Below are positions 6,315 through 15,396 of a stretch of 64,000 nt of DNA, one piece after another. How positions within the stretch are numbered: position 1 is the first letter of the stretch; every line of letters begins with the position of its first letter. The notes under the pieces were generated by a model that searched no databases, was not told where the DNA came from, and saw nothing but the letters and a program-made list of their open reading frames with translations. A program made the translations under genes and the position numbers. Origin of the DNA: Candidatus Rokuibacteriota bacterium (GTDB taxonomy: Bacteria; Methylomirabilota; Methylomirabilia; Rokubacteriales; CSP1-6); the NCBI GenBank assembly GCA_023248995.1, contig JAHFDN010000002.1, positions 62,001 through 126,000 on the forward strand, written 5' to 3'.

Positions 6315-7532
6315 TTACGTGCGGCCGAACATCTCCGTGCGATTTCGTCCGCGGCGCTTGGCCGTGTAGAGCGCCGCGTCCGCGGCCTGGATGAGGCCGG
6401 TGGGGTTTGAAGCGTCCTCCGGGTAGGCGGCCAGTCCGAGGCTGATGGTCAGTCGTCCCCCCGGCAGTACCTCTTCGCCGGGGACCTTTGTTTCCTCCAC
6501 CGAACGGCGAAGCTTCTCGGCGACCAGACGCGCGTGGGTCTTGCTGGTCATGGGGAGGATCACGACGAACTCCTCGCCGCCGTAGCGGGCGACGATGTCC
6601 ACCTGACGGGTGTTCTCGGTGATGCGGGCGGCGACTTCCTTGAGAACGTTGTCGCCCTGATGGTGCCCGTTGGTGTCGTTGTAGATCTTGAAATGGTCAA
6701 TGTCTACCATGAGCAGCGAGAGCGGCAGGTTGTAACGGACCGCGCGGCGCACCTCCCGCTCCAGGGCCTCCTCGAAATACCGTCGGTTGAAGAGCTCGGT
6801 CACCGCGTCGCGGTAGGTGAGCTCCTTCGTCTTGAGGAAGAGCTGGGCGTTCTCCACCGCTACGGCCAGCTGCTTGGCCACCGCCGTGAAGTACGCGGTT
6901 TGCCGCTCGCTGAAGGCCCCGGGGGTCTCGGAGTACAGCAGGAGGACGCCGATGGTTTTCTCGGACGACGTCAGGGGGAGCGTCATGACGGAGCGGGCCT
7001 GGGGAGGAACGTCCGGCCAAGGGAGCGAGCTGCGGCCGGAGTGGGCTTCCGGAGTCCGGCTCTGGAAGGCCCGTCCCGCCAGCCCTTCCTCCAGGGAGAA
7101 CTGTCGGTCCTGGAGGAACTCGGTCCCGGTACCGCTCAATGTTCGCGCCACGAGGCGGTTGGCCGACTCGTCGTGGAGAAAGAGGGCGTAGCTTTCCACG
7201 CCGCTGACCGCCGCGACCTGCTTGACCGTCGTCGTGAAGAGCTGGTCGAGGTCGAGGGAAGCGCTGATCGTGCGGCTCAACTCGACCAGCGAGTAGAGGT
7301 CGAGCATGCCTTCCTGGAAGGCCGTGACCGTCGCCTCGAGGCCTTCGGTGTCCACGGGGCCCGCGGAGGAGCCGCTCCGCCAGAGCCGGGGGGCCAGCGC
7401 GAGGCCGGAGAGGCCACCGCCCAGCGCCAGCAGGAGCGCTGCGGCGGGCCTCGGGAGCAGCTCCCAGCCGATGACAGCGAAGAGCCCGCCGCTCGCCGCA
7501 AACAGGATCTGCCATCGGGTCGCCCGGGTCAT
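6315..7532 (-). CDS. Diguanylate cyclase with GAF domain (membrane-anchored)
   Basis: A 405-residue signalling enzyme that should make cyclic di-GMP from two GTP. Residues 7-50 hold two hydrophobic membrane segments, residues about 80-230 a GAF sensor domain, and residues about 240-405 the GGDEF domain. The active site reads GGEEF (318-322), an accepted active variant. The product-inhibition I-site RxxD (Arg309-Asp312) lies five residues upstream, so feedback control looks intact. Other conserved marks are 'DAVTELFNRR' and 'MVDIDHFKIYND'. The GAF ligand is unknown. It is divergent from the M16 peptidase gene across a 174-base spacer and upstream of the repeat-protein gene on the same strand, which allows but does not prove a link to surface-protein control. 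Confidence 0.92.
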   Translation of the reverse strand: MTRATRWQILFAASGGLFAVIGWELLPRPAAALLLALGGGLSGLALAPRLWRSGSSAGPVDTEGLEATVTAFQEGMLDLYSLVELSRTISASLDLDQLFTTTVKQVAAVSGVESYALFLHDESANRLVARTLSGTGTEFLQDRQFSLEEGLAGRAFQSRTPEAHSGRSSLPWPDVPPQARSVMTLPLTSSEKTIGVLLLYSETPGAFSERQTAYFTAVAKQLAVAVENAQLFLKTKELTYRDAVTELFNRRYFEEALEREVRRAVRYNLPLSLLMVDIDHFKIYNDTNGHHQGDNVLKEVAARITENTRQVDIVARYGGEEFVVILPMTSKTHARLVAEKLRRSVEETKVPGEEVLPGGRLTISLGLAAYPEDASNPTGLIQAADAALYTAKRRGRNRTEMFGRT

Positions 7533-7598
7533 TCCACGCTCCTGTCCTGGCTTGTCTTCATACTACACTACATGCAAGGCATCGTTCGCACACCATCC

Positions 7599-7621
7599 GT
7601 CGCCGATGCGCCGTCGGCGAC
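7599..7621. other. Palindrome in the divergent intergenic region
   Basis: GTCGCCGA (7599-7606) and TCGGCGAC (7614-7621) form a perfect 8-bp inverted repeat around a 7-base loop, between the divergent GGDEF and M16 genes. It could be an operator or a transcript hairpin. Nothing else supports either reading. Confidence 0.35.
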
Positions 7622-7641
7622 CCGATCCGGGGTCGGTTTGC

Positions 7642-7670
7642 TTGTGAGGCTCGGGAAAGTCTGATACGCT
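7642..7670 (+). promoter_or_regulatory. Possible promoter of the M16 peptidase operon
   Basis: TTGTGA (7642-7647) and TACGCT (7665-7670) are 17 bases apart, upstream of the M16 start at 7707. The -10 is weak (3/6), so confidence is low. Confidence 0.3.
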
Positions 7671-7706
7671 TGACCGCGACACCCAGAACTGTTCTCGCTG
7701 GAGCCC

Positions 7707-9065
7707 ATGCATTCCCCTGCGTGCCGGAGCCGCTGGTTGTGTCGATGGGGATGCTCCGTCGTGCTCCTGCTCTTCGGATGCAGCGCACCCGCCGCTAGGG
7801 CTCCGTCCTCTCTGGCTCGGCCTGATCCGCTCACGCGCCTCGTCCTCGACAACGGGCTCCGACTGATCGTCCAGGATCACTGGGCGAGCGACGTCGTCGC
7901 GCTCCATCTTTGGGTCGGCGTGGGAGGGCGCGATGAAGGAGCCGCCGAGCTCGGGTTCTCCCACTTCGTGGAGCACATGCTCTTCAAAGGGACGGAGCGC
8001 CGGGGTCCCCTCTTCGTCGAACGGGAGGTCGAAAGCGTGGGCGGCAGGACTAATGCTGGCACATCGCTCGATTATACCTTCTATTACATCCTCCTGCCGG
8101 CACGCCGGGCGACCGCAGGCATCGAAGTCCTGGCCGACGTTGCGTTCAACTCGGTCTTCGACCCGGCGGAACTCGATCGCGAGCGGCAGGTCGTCTTCGA
8201 AGAAGCCCGGCTCGGCGAGGACAATCCCCGGTCCTCCCTCGTCCGGCGGCTCTACGCCCAGGTGTTCGCCGGGCATCCGTACGGACGCCCGGTCCTGGGC
8301 GATGAGCCTCCGTTGAAGGCGGCCACCCAAGAGACGCTTCGCGGCTACTACAGGCGTCACTACGCGCCGGAGAACATGACGCTGGTGGTGGTCGGTGCCG
8401 TGGATCCGGAGGAGGTCCGCGCCGCGGCCGCTCGGGCGTTCGGCGCTGTCCCGGCGACCGGATATCGGCGGCAGCCCGTTCCTCCGCCGCCGTCGCTTGC
8501 TGGCGTGCGACGACAGGAGGTGTCGCGCAGCGAAAAGCAGGCCTACCTGGCGCTCGGGTGGACTGCCCCGGGACTGCTCGATCCGGACGTGTACGCTGTG
8601 GACCTTCTCGTCTCCATCCTCGGCGGCTCGCGGAGCTCCAGGCTCAACCAGGCCCTCCGGGAGCGGCAGCGACTGGTTTCCACGATTCGCGCCGGCTACA
8701 GCGCGCTCCAGACGGGGGGCATCGTGAGCGTGACCGCGCAACTGGAGCCGGCCAACGTCGCGACGGTCGAGGCGGCGGTCCTGGAAGAGATTCGGCGTCT
8801 CCAGGCCGACGGCGTCACCGAGGTCGAGCTCCAGCGCGCGATCACGAGGGCGGAAGCCGATCATGCGTTCGCCACCGAGACGGCCGAGGGGCTGGCCTCG
8901 GCGTACGGGAGGGCCGAGACGGTGTGGCGCCTGGAGGGCGAGCTCCGGTACCTGGATCGCCTGCGCGGGGTGAGCCGGGAGGAGATCGGTGAGGCGGCGC
9001 GCCGCCATCTCCGGGCCGACCGCTACGCGGCGATCGTGTTCGCGCCGGGCCGAGGCGGGCGATGA
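7707..9065 (+). CDS. M16 family zinc peptidase (active subunit), lipoprotein
   Basis: A 452-residue pitrilysin-type metallopeptidase. Residues 1-25 look like a lipoprotein signal ending in 'LLFGC', so the mature protein is probably anchored by Cys25 at the membrane. The inverted zinc motif HFVEH (residues 86-90) supplies two His ligands and the catalytic Glu; the downstream 'RQVVFEEARLGED' region carries the third ligand. A C-terminal M16 half domain with 'LGWTAPG' and 'LGGSRSSRL' follows. It overlaps the next M16 gene by four bases (ATGA), giving the usual active/inactive pair that forms a clam-shaped chamber for degrading peptides. The substrate is unknown. Confidence 0.93.
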   Translation: MHSPACRSRWLCRWGCSVVLLLFGCSAPAARAPSSLARPDPLTRLVLDNGLRLIVQDHWASDVVALHLWVGVGGRDEGAAELGFSHFVEHMLFKGTERRGPLFVEREVESVGGRTNAGTSLDYTFYYILLPARRATAGIEVLADVAFNSVFDPAELDRERQVVFEEARLGEDNPRSSLVRRLYAQVFAGHPYGRPVLGDEPPLKAATQETLRGYYRRHYAPENMTLVVVGAVDPEEVRAAAARAFGAVPATGYRRQPVPPPPSLAGVRRQEVSRSEKQAYLALGWTAPGLLDPDVYAVDLLVSILGGSRSSRLNQALRERQRLVSTIRAGYSALQTGGIVSVTAQLEPANVATVEAAVLEEIRRLQADGVTEVELQRAITRAEADHAFATETAEGLASAYGRAETVWRLEGELRYLDRLRGVSREEIGEAARRHLRADRYAAIVFAPGRGGR

Positions 9066-10378
9066 AGCGAATGCCCCGCGCGTTTCCGCCGATCGTTCTC
9101 CTCGGGCTCCTGCTGGTGCCGGTCGTGTCCGGGGCCGGGCCGGCGCCCCCGCCGGTGCTCCGTCATCGGTATGCCAACGGCCTCACGCTCCTGGTCCGGG
9201 AGAGTCCGGCCGCCCCGGTCGTGGCGGTCTCGCTCCAGGTTCGGATGGGGGCCCGCTGGGAGCGGGCGGAGACGGCCGGCATCTCGAATCTCTTGCAGCA
9301 GACGATCGTCAAAGGGACCGCTCGCCGGACCGCCGCCGAAATCGCCGAGACCGCCGAGGAGATCGGTGGCGCGCTGAGCGCGGCGAGCGATACGGACTCG
9401 TCCGAAATCCGCGGGACCGCGCTTGCCCGGCACTGGAAGGCGCTCCTGAACCTGGTCGCCGACGTAGCGCTCCGGCCGAGCCTGCCGTCGGAGGAGATCG
9501 AAAAGGAGCGCGGCGCGATCCTGAGCCGGATTCGCAGCCGCGGGGACCTGCCGTTTTCGCTCGCGTTCGATGGTCTCTTGGCCTCTCTCTACGGCCCGCA
9601 CCCTTACGGGCTCCCGGCCCTCGGCCGGCAGGAGGCGCTGGAGCGGCTCGATCGGGCCTCGCTCCTGGAGCATTATCGACGCTTCTACCTGGCCGATCGG
9701 ATGGTCCTCGCGGTCAGCGGGCAGATCCCGACGGCCGCCGTGGTGGACGAGGTGGCCCGCCTCTTCACCGGCCTGCCGGCGGGCTCCGGGGCGGCCCCTG
9801 ACGCCCCGCCCGCGCCCGCGCCGACCTACGGCCGCGGCGTCCTGGAGCGGCCGGCGGCGCAGGCGCAGATCCTCGTCGGGTATCTGACCCCGCCGCTCTC
9901 GCATCCCGACTATCCCGCCGTCAAAGTGCTGAGCGCGCTCCTGGGAGGCGGCATGTCGAGTCGGCTCTTCGCGGAACTTCGGAACCGGCAGGGGCTGGCC
10001 TACTCGTTGGGGTCCTTGTATCCGTCACGCGTGGACACCAGCTCCCTGGTGATTCACATGGGGACGGCGCCCGACAATCTCGACCGGGCGGAGGCCGGGA
10101 TCGGGCACGAGACGGCGCGCGTCCGCCAAGAGCGGGTGAGCGAAGCGGAACTGGAGCGGGCCAAGGCGTACCTCCTGGGGAGCCTCTCCATGGATCGCCG
10201 GACCAACACCCGCCAGGCCTGGTATCTGGCGTTCTTTGAGCTGGCGGGCGTCGGCTATGAGTTTGTCGAGCGTTACGCGGCCGCCGTGGAAGCGGTCGGC
10301 GTGGACGACGTTCAGCGGGTCGCCCGCAAGTACCTGGCCCGGCCCACCATCGTCATCGTCAGGCCCGTTCCGAAGTAG
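9062..10378 (+). CDS. M16 family peptidase-like protein (inactive subunit)
   Basis: A 438-residue M16 paralogue with an N-terminal signal peptide (hydrophobic to about residue 23). At the place of the HxxEH zinc motif it reads 'ISNLLQQTIVKGT', so the metal site is lost. The rest of the fold is recognisable ('SDTDSSEIRGTAL', 'LLGGGMSSRLFAELRNRQGLAYS'). Known M16 pairs combine one catalytic and one non-catalytic partner, so this is likely the substrate-binding beta-type subunit of the enzyme encoded just upstream. The 4-base overlap supports a 1:1 complex in the periplasm. Confidence 0.92.
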   Translation: MKRMPRAFPPIVLLGLLLVPVVSGAGPAPPPVLRHRYANGLTLLVRESPAAPVVAVSLQVRMGARWERAETAGISNLLQQTIVKGTARRTAAEIAETAEEIGGALSAASDTDSSEIRGTALARHWKALLNLVADVALRPSLPSEEIEKERGAILSRIRSRGDLPFSLAFDGLLASLYGPHPYGLPALGRQEALERLDRASLLEHYRRFYLADRMVLAVSGQIPTAAVVDEVARLFTGLPAGSGAAPDAPPAPAPTYGRGVLERPAAQAQILVGYLTPPLSHPDYPAVKVLSALLGGGMSSRLFAELRNRQGLAYSLGSLYPSRVDTSSLVIHMGTAPDNLDRAEAGIGHETARVRQERVSEAELERAKAYLLGSLSMDRRTNTRQAWYLAFFELAGVGYEFVERYAAAVEAVGVDDVQRVARKYLARPTIVIVRPVPK

Positions 10379-10386
10379 GGGGGCGA

Positions 10387-11106
10387 ATGCTGCCGCTCAA
10401 GGACGATGTTCCCACCCGCACCGTGCCGTTCGTGACGGTGGGCATCATCGCCCTGAACGTCCTCGTCTTCCTCTACCAGGCATCGCTGGAGCTCGGGGCC
10501 GAACCGGGGGCGGCGCGCGCTGCCCAGGGGTTCGTGTTCGAGTTCGGGCTGATCCCGTGCCGGCTGACCGGCGCGTGCCAGGTGGCGGGAGAGTTTCCGA
10601 GTCCGGTGGTCACGATCTTCACCTCGATGTTTCTGCACGGCGGCCTCCTTCACATCTTCGGCAACATGCTCTACCTGTGGATCTTCGGCAACAACGTGGA
10701 AGACACGCTCGGGCACGGGCGGTTCGTCGGCTTTTACCTGGCCTCCGGCGTGGCCGCGGCGCTGACCCAGACCTTGATGGGCCCCGCCTCGGGTGTGCCC
10801 ATGATCGGCGCCAGCGGCGCCGTGTCGGGCGTTCTGGGCGCCTACCTGGTTCTCTTCCCGCATGCGAGCGTCCTGACCCTGGTCGTCTTCGGCTTCTTCA
10901 TCCGCATCGTGAGGATCCCGGCCCTCATCGTTCTGGGCTTCTGGATCGTGCTCCAGTTTCTCAACGGCATCGTCACCTTCGGGGCTGCCGCGGCGGGTCG
11001 AGCGCCGGAGGGCGGGGTGGCCTGGTTCGCCCACATCGGCGGGTTCCTCGCCGGGCTCGCGCTCCTCTACGTGCTCAGACCCCGAGGCCCGCTTCGCTAT
11101 CCGTAA
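10387..11106 (+). CDS. Rhomboid family intramembrane serine protease
   Basis: A 239-residue polytopic membrane protein. It has six or so hydrophobic segments, the 'HGGLLHIFGNMLYLWIFG' segment typical of rhomboids, the catalytic serine in 'GASGAVSG' and the catalytic histidine in 'HIGG' in the last helix. The family cleaves transmembrane substrates within the bilayer. It starts eight bases after the inactive M16 gene, so the three protease genes probably form one operon and may take part in membrane-protein turnover. The substrate is not predictable. Confidence 0.93.
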   Translation: MLPLKDDVPTRTVPFVTVGIIALNVLVFLYQASLELGAEPGAARAAQGFVFEFGLIPCRLTGACQVAGEFPSPVVTIFTSMFLHGGLLHIFGNMLYLWIFGNNVEDTLGHGRFVGFYLASGVAAALTQTLMGPASGVPMIGASGAVSGVLGAYLVLFPHASVLTLVVFGFFIRIVRIPALIVLGFWIVLQFLNGIVTFGAAAAGRAPEGGVAWFAHIGGFLAGLALLYVLRPRGPLRYP

Positions 11107-11119
11107 CGACGCGGTCGCT

Positions 11120-11149
11120 TTGCCGTGGTGTCCGTGCCTCCTGTATAAT
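11120..11149 (+). promoter_or_regulatory. Sigma-70-type promoter for the nucleotidyltransferase/phosphomutase gene
   Basis: TTGCCG (11120-11125) and a perfect TATAAT (11144-11149) are 18 bases apart. The predicted start is about 26 bases before the ATG, which has a GAGGAG ribosome site. Confidence 0.6.
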
Positions 11150-11181
11150 CAGTCTGTTTCGTCTTCCTCCGAGGAGCGCGC

Positions 11182-13689
11182 ATGAAGGCTCTCATCATGG
11201 CGGGCGGGTTCGGCACCCGGCTCCGACCCCTCACGACGCACGTCCCCAAGCCGATGGTTCCGGTGGGGAACGTCCCCATCATGGAGCACACTGTCCGGCT
11301 GCTCCGGCGCCACGGTTTCACCGACCTCCAGGCATTGCTCTACTTCCTGCCCGAGGTGATCACGGGCCACTTCGGCGACGGCAGCCGGTTCGGTGTCTCG
11401 CTCTCCTACGTGACCCCGACGGCGGACCTCGGCACTGCCGGCGCCGTCAAGTTCGCGGTCGGCCCGCTGCGCGAGCCCATCCTGGTCATTTCGGGAGATG
11501 TGCTGACCGACTTCGATCTCGGAGCGGCGACCGCGTTCCATCGCGAGCGACGGGCGGAGGCGACCATGGTGCTCACCCGCGTGGAACAGCCGCTCGCGTA
11601 CGGCATCGTGATCACCGATGAGATGGGTCGCGTCACTCGATTTCTGGAAAAGCCCTCGTGGGGCGAAGTCTTCAGCGATACGATCAACACCGGCATCTAT
11701 ATTCTGGAGCCGGCCGTGCTCGACCTGATCCCCGCCCAGCGGGAATACGACTTCGGCAAGGAGCTCTTTCCCGCGCTTTTGGCCGCGGGGCGCGCCCTCC
11801 ATGGGTACGTCGCGGAGGGCTACTGGCGCGATGTGGGTGACCTGGTCGAATACCGCGTGGCCCAGCTCGACGTCCTTCAAGGAAGGCTTCGCGTCGAGAT
11901 TCCGGGCACGAAGTTGACCGGCACTGCCCACACTGTCTGGCTCGACGAGGGGGCCGGCGTCGACCCCGCGGCAAAGCTCACCGGCGCGGTCATCGTCGGC
12001 CGCGGAGGGCGCATCGAGGCCGGGGCCCGCGTGGCGGATTCGGTGATCGGCCCCGGCGCCGTGGTCGGGGAAGGGGCGGACGTGACGGGGAGCGTGCTCT
12101 GGGAGGGCGCGGTGGTAGGGCCCGGCGCCGTGCTGAAGGAGGCCATCGTCGGGCAGCGCGCCGTGGTCCGGGCCAAGGCGTTCCTCGCCGAGGGCGTGGA
12201 CATCGGGGACTTCTCCAAGATCGGCGAGGGGAGCGTCCTCAAGGCCAACGTGAAGGTCTGGCCGTACAAGGAAGTGGAGGACGGCGCCACGCTGGCGGTG
12301 AGCCTGGTCTGGGGCGAGCGGTGGACGCGCGCCCTGTTCGGGCGCTACGGGGTCACCGGTCTGGCCAACATCGAAGTCTCCCCGGAGTTCGCCTCGAAGC
12401 TGGGGGCGGCCTTCGGGGCCAGCCTCGGAAAGCGCCGCGCCGTCGTCACCAGCCGCGACCATCACAAGACATCGCGGATGATCAATCGGGCGCTTATGGC
12501 CGGGTTGCTCTCCGTGGGAGTGGATGTCCAGGACCTGGGCGTTGCGCCCATCCCGGTCGTGCGGTACCAGATCCCCGCCCTCGGTTTGGCAGGCGGCAGC
12601 CACGTCAGGAAATCTCCGTACGACCGGGAGGTGCTGGACATCAAGCTCTTCGACGCGCGCGGCCTGGATCTGGCGCCCGCTCGCGAGAAAACCGTCGAGC
12701 GCCTCTTTTTCCGGGAGGATTTCTACCGCGCGCCGATGGAGGAGACCGGGGTCCTCTCCTTCCCCCACGCTGGGACCGATCGGTACCGGGACGGCCTCCT
12801 CCGGACCCTGGACCGGGAGGTCGTGCGACGGGCCCAGCTCAAGATCGTGCTCGACTATGCTTTCGGCGCGGCCTCCGCCATCTTCCCTTCGATCCTCGGT
12901 GAGCTGGGGGTCGAGGTGATCTCCCTCAACGCGTACCTGGACGAAGCCCGCATCGCCAAGACCAAGGAGGAATTCCGGCACTCGCTGGATCAGCTGTCCA
13001 ACATCGTCCGGACCCTGGGGGCGGACCTCGGAGTGCTCCTCGACACGGGCGGTGAGAAGGTATTTCTGGTGGACGAGAAGGGGGAGATCGTACCGGGCGA
13101 CCTCGCCCTGGCCCTCATGGCGCTCCTCGCCGTGCGCACGCATCCCGGCGGAACGGTGGTCGTACCCGTGATGGCTTCCCAGGTGGTGGATCGGCTGGTG
13201 GCGGAGCACGGCTTTACGCTGTGCCGTTCCCGCGGGAGCCCGCAGGCGCTCGCCGAAGCCGCCATGAGCCCCGGAGTCGTGCTGGTTGGCGAGGAGCTGG
13301 GTGGGTTCATCTTCCCGGCCTTCCAGCCGGCCTTCGACGCGATGGCGGCCGTGGTCAAGCTCCTCGAGATGATGGCGAGGCTCGAGGTACGCCTCAATGC
13401 GTTCGTCCGCCTCGTGCCCGAGACCCACGTGGCGCGCGGCGAAGTGCCGTGCCCCAACGAAAAGAAGGGTGTCGTCATGCGCCGCCTGATCGAGCACACG
13501 AAGGGACAGACGGTCGAGCTGGTGGAAGGCGTCCGCCTCCGGCTGGGGGAGGAGTGGGTCGCGGCGCTTCCCGACCCGGATCGAGCCTGCTTCCACGTCG
13601 TTGGCGAGTCGGCGGATCGGGAACGGGCGCGGGCCCTGGTGGAGGACTGGAAGGCGCGCATCGCCGGCTGGCGGCGCGAGGGGTCGTGA
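11182..13689 (+). CDS. Sugar-phosphate nucleotidyltransferase / phosphohexomutase-like fusion
   Basis: An 835-residue three-part protein. Residues 1-235 are an NTP-transferase domain with the nucleotide loop 'AGGFGTRLRPLT' and 'EKPSWGEVFSDTINTGIY', resembling mannose-1-phosphate guanylyltransferases. Residues about 250-350 are left-handed beta-helix repeats. Residues about 375-835 are an alpha-D-phosphohexomutase fold. In the mutase part the usual active-site TASHNP reads 'GGSHVRKSPYD', and the DGDGDR metal loop reads 'LDTGGEKVF', so mutase activity is doubtful even though the phosphoserine position is kept. It would supply an activated hexose (GDP-mannose or a glucose nucleotide) for surface polysaccharide. 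The exact sugar is uncertain. It has its own promoter and precedes tlyA by ten bases. Confidence 0.85.
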   Translation: MKALIMAGGFGTRLRPLTTHVPKPMVPVGNVPIMEHTVRLLRRHGFTDLQALLYFLPEVITGHFGDGSRFGVSLSYVTPTADLGTAGAVKFAVGPLREPILVISGDVLTDFDLGAATAFHRERRAEATMVLTRVEQPLAYGIVITDEMGRVTRFLEKPSWGEVFSDTINTGIYILEPAVLDLIPAQREYDFGKELFPALLAAGRALHGYVAEGYWRDVGDLVEYRVAQLDVLQGRLRVEIPGTKLTGTAHTVWLDEGAGVDPAAKLTGAVIVGRGGRIEAGARVADSVIGPGAVVGEGADVTGSVLWEGAVVGPGAVLKEAIVGQRAVVRAKAFLAEGVDIGDFSKIGEGSVLKANVKVWPYKEVEDGATLAVSLVWGERWTRALFGRYGVTGLANIEVSPEFASKLGAAFGASLGKRRAVVTSRDHHKTSRMINRALMAGLLSVGVDVQDLGVAPIPVVRYQIPALGLAGGSHVRKSPYDREVLDIKLFDARGLDLAPAREKTVERLFFREDFYRAPMEETGVLSFPHAGTDRYRDGLLRTLDREVVRRAQLKIVLDYAFGAASAIFPSILGELGVEVISLNAYLDEARIAKTKEEFRHSLDQLSNIVRTLGADLGVLLDTGGEKVFLVDEKGEIVPGDLALALMALLAVRTHPGGTVVVPVMASQVVDRLVAEHGFTLCRSRGSPQALAEAAMSPGVVLVGEELGGFIFPAFQPAFDAMAAVVKLLEMMARLEVRLNAFVRLVPETHVARGEVPCPNEKKGVVMRRLIEHTKGQTVELVEGVRLRLGEEWVAALPDPDRACFHVVGESADRERARALVEDWKARIAGWRREGS

Positions 13690-13699
13690 GGATGAGGCG

Positions 13700-14542
13700 A
13701 TGGGTCCACTGACGCGGGCGCCGGGGACGCGATCGCGGGAGCGATTGGATGGTCTCCTGGTCTCGCGGGGCCTGGTCGAGAGCCGGGAGCAGGCGGCGCG
13801 CCTCATCCTCGCCGGGTCGGTCCTCGTGGACGGCAGGCAGGCGGACAAGGCCGGGCGGCTCGTGGATCGCCGGGCCTCGGTGGAGATCAAGCAGCGGCCG
13901 CCGTTCGTCAGCCGGGGCGGCGAGAAGCTCGCCGGCGCGCTCGAGACGTTCGGCGTCGCCGTGGCGGGGAGAACCTGTCTGGACATCGGGGCCTCCACTG
14001 GCGGCTTTACGCACTGCCTTCTCTCCCGCGGCGCGGCGCGGGTGTACGCCGTGGACGTCGGGGCCGGCCAGCTGGACGCACGGCTCCGGACCGACCCGCG
14101 CGTGGTGGTCATGGAGCGGACCAACGCCCGGCACCTGACCGCTGCGGCCTTCGCCACACTGCCTGAGCTTGCCACGGTGGACGTCTCCTTCATCTCGCTG
14201 GAGAAGGTGCTCCCGGCGGTCATGGGGGCGTTGGGCGACCCTGCCGACGCTGTTGTGCTCGTCAAGCCCCAGTTCGAGGTCGGCAAGGGCAAGGTGGGCA
14301 AGGGCGGCGTCGTCCGGGATCCGGCCCAGCACCGGGCGGTGCTCGGGCGGCTGGCCCGCTTCGCCGTCCTTCACGGGTGGCACGTCCTCGGCCTCACCCC
14401 GTCCCCGCTCACGGGGCCCAAGGGGAACCGCGAGTTCTTCTTCCACCTCTCGCGCCACGGACGCACGGTGGCCGACTTGGAGGTGATGATCGCGCGCGTG
14501 GCCGAGCGGGCAGAACGGCCCGGTGGAGGGGATCCCGAATGA
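13700..14542 (+). CDS. tlyA: TlyA family rRNA 2'-O-methyltransferase/hemolysin-like protein
   Basis: A 280-residue protein with an N-terminal S4 RNA-binding domain ('RLDGLLVSRGLVESREQA', then 'AGSVLVDG') and a C-terminal SAM-dependent FtsJ-like methyltransferase domain ('CLDIGASTGGFTHCLL', 'DVSFISLEKVLP', 'VKPQFE'). Family members methylate ribose on 16S/23S rRNA; some were first described as haemolysins. I chose the ATG at 13700, preceded by GAGG, rather than the longer open frame that runs into the previous gene. It overlaps nadK by an ATGA, the common tlyA-nadK-recN order. Confidence 0.93.
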   Translation: MGPLTRAPGTRSRERLDGLLVSRGLVESREQAARLILAGSVLVDGRQADKAGRLVDRRASVEIKQRPPFVSRGGEKLAGALETFGVAVAGRTCLDIGASTGGFTHCLLSRGAARVYAVDVGAGQLDARLRTDPRVVVMERTNARHLTAAAFATLPELATVDVSFISLEKVLPAVMGALGDPADAVVLVKPQFEVGKGKVGKGGVVRDPAQHRAVLGRLARFAVLHGWHVLGLTPSPLTGPKGNREFFFHLSRHGRTVADLEVMIARVAERAERPGGGDPE

Positions 14543-15396
14543 ACCGCATAGGCATTTTCGCGAAGGTGGATCGTCCCGAAGCCCGGGAGGTCGTTCCCCG
14601 ACTGGTGGAGTGGCTCATCGCCCGCGGGAGGCAGGTGCTGCTCGAGAAGGAGACGGCGGGGCTCGTGGAGCAGGCGCCGAGCGCGGTCCGGAAGGCGGAT
14701 CTCCCGGCTCAAGTGGATCTCATCATCGTGCTCGGGGGCGACGGCACGCTCCTGTCCATGGCCCGCCTGGTGGGGGAGCTCGCAGTGCCGATCCTGGGGG
14801 TGAATCTTGGCGGTTTGGGATTTCTCACCGCGACGACCCAGGAGGATCTCTTCCCGGCCCTCGACGCCCTTTTCCGCGGGGAGATGCTGGTGGAAGAGCG
14901 GATGATGCTCGCGGCCCAGGTCACCCGCGGACAGGATAGGCTCACGGGGTATGTGGCGCTGAACGACGTCGTCATCACCAAGTCGGCGATGAGCCGGATC
15001 ATCACGCTTGCCGTGTCCGTGGAGGGGCAGTTTGCCACCGGCTATCGCGCGGACGGACTGATCGTCTCCACCCCGACCGGCTCCACCGCGTACAGCCTGT
15101 CGGCGGGCGGTCCCATCGTCTACCCGACGATGGACGCGGTGGTCCTCACGCCCATCTGCTCCCACACGCTCACGAACCGCCCCATCGTGCTTCCCGCTAA
15201 CCTCCCGATCGAGATCACGTTGCTCACCGGCGAGCAGGAGGTGATGCTGACCCTGGACGGCCAGGTCGGCCTTGCGCTCGAGCAGGGGGACATCGTCGAG
15301 GTGCGCCAGGCTTCCCCCAGGATCCGGCTCGTGCGCGATCCCCGGCGTCACTTCTTCTCCGTCCTGCGGACGAAACTGAAATGGGGGGAACGCTAA
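14539..15396 (+). CDS. nadK: NAD kinase
   Basis: A 285-residue ATP-NAD kinase that phosphorylates NAD+ to NADP+. The diagnostic 'LGGDGTLLSMARL' motif, the 'NLGGLGFLT' stretch, 'NDVVITKSAMSR' and the conserved 'DGLIVSTPTGSTAYSLSAGG' region (quoted only in part: TPTGSTAYSLSAGGP) are all present, and the length is normal. The start overlaps the tlyA stop. A large hairpin follows its stop codon. Confidence 0.96.
   Translation: MNRIGIFAKVDRPEAREVVPRLVEWLIARGRQVLLEKETAGLVEQAPSAVRKADLPAQVDLIIVLGGDGTLLSMARLVGELAVPILGVNLGGLGFLTATTQEDLFPALDALFRGEMLVEERMMLAAQVTRGQDRLTGYVALNDVVITKSAMSRIITLAVSVEGQFATGYRADGLIVSTPTGSTAYSLSAGGPIVYPTMDAVVLTPICSHTLTNRPIVLPANLPIEITLLTGEQEVMLTLDGQVGLALEQGDIVEVRQASPRIRLVRDPRRHFFSVLRTKLKWGER

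Noticed and set aside
9062-10378. Second M16 gene as a degraded pseudogene
   Set aside because: Only the zinc motif is lost; the remainder is intact, and non-catalytic partners are normal in M16 pairs.
11149-14301. Minus-strand open frame of 1050 codons opposite the nucleotidyltransferase/tlyA genes
   Set aside because: Antisense to well-supported genes, Arg/Gly/His-rich with no recognisable domain; a codon-bias shadow.
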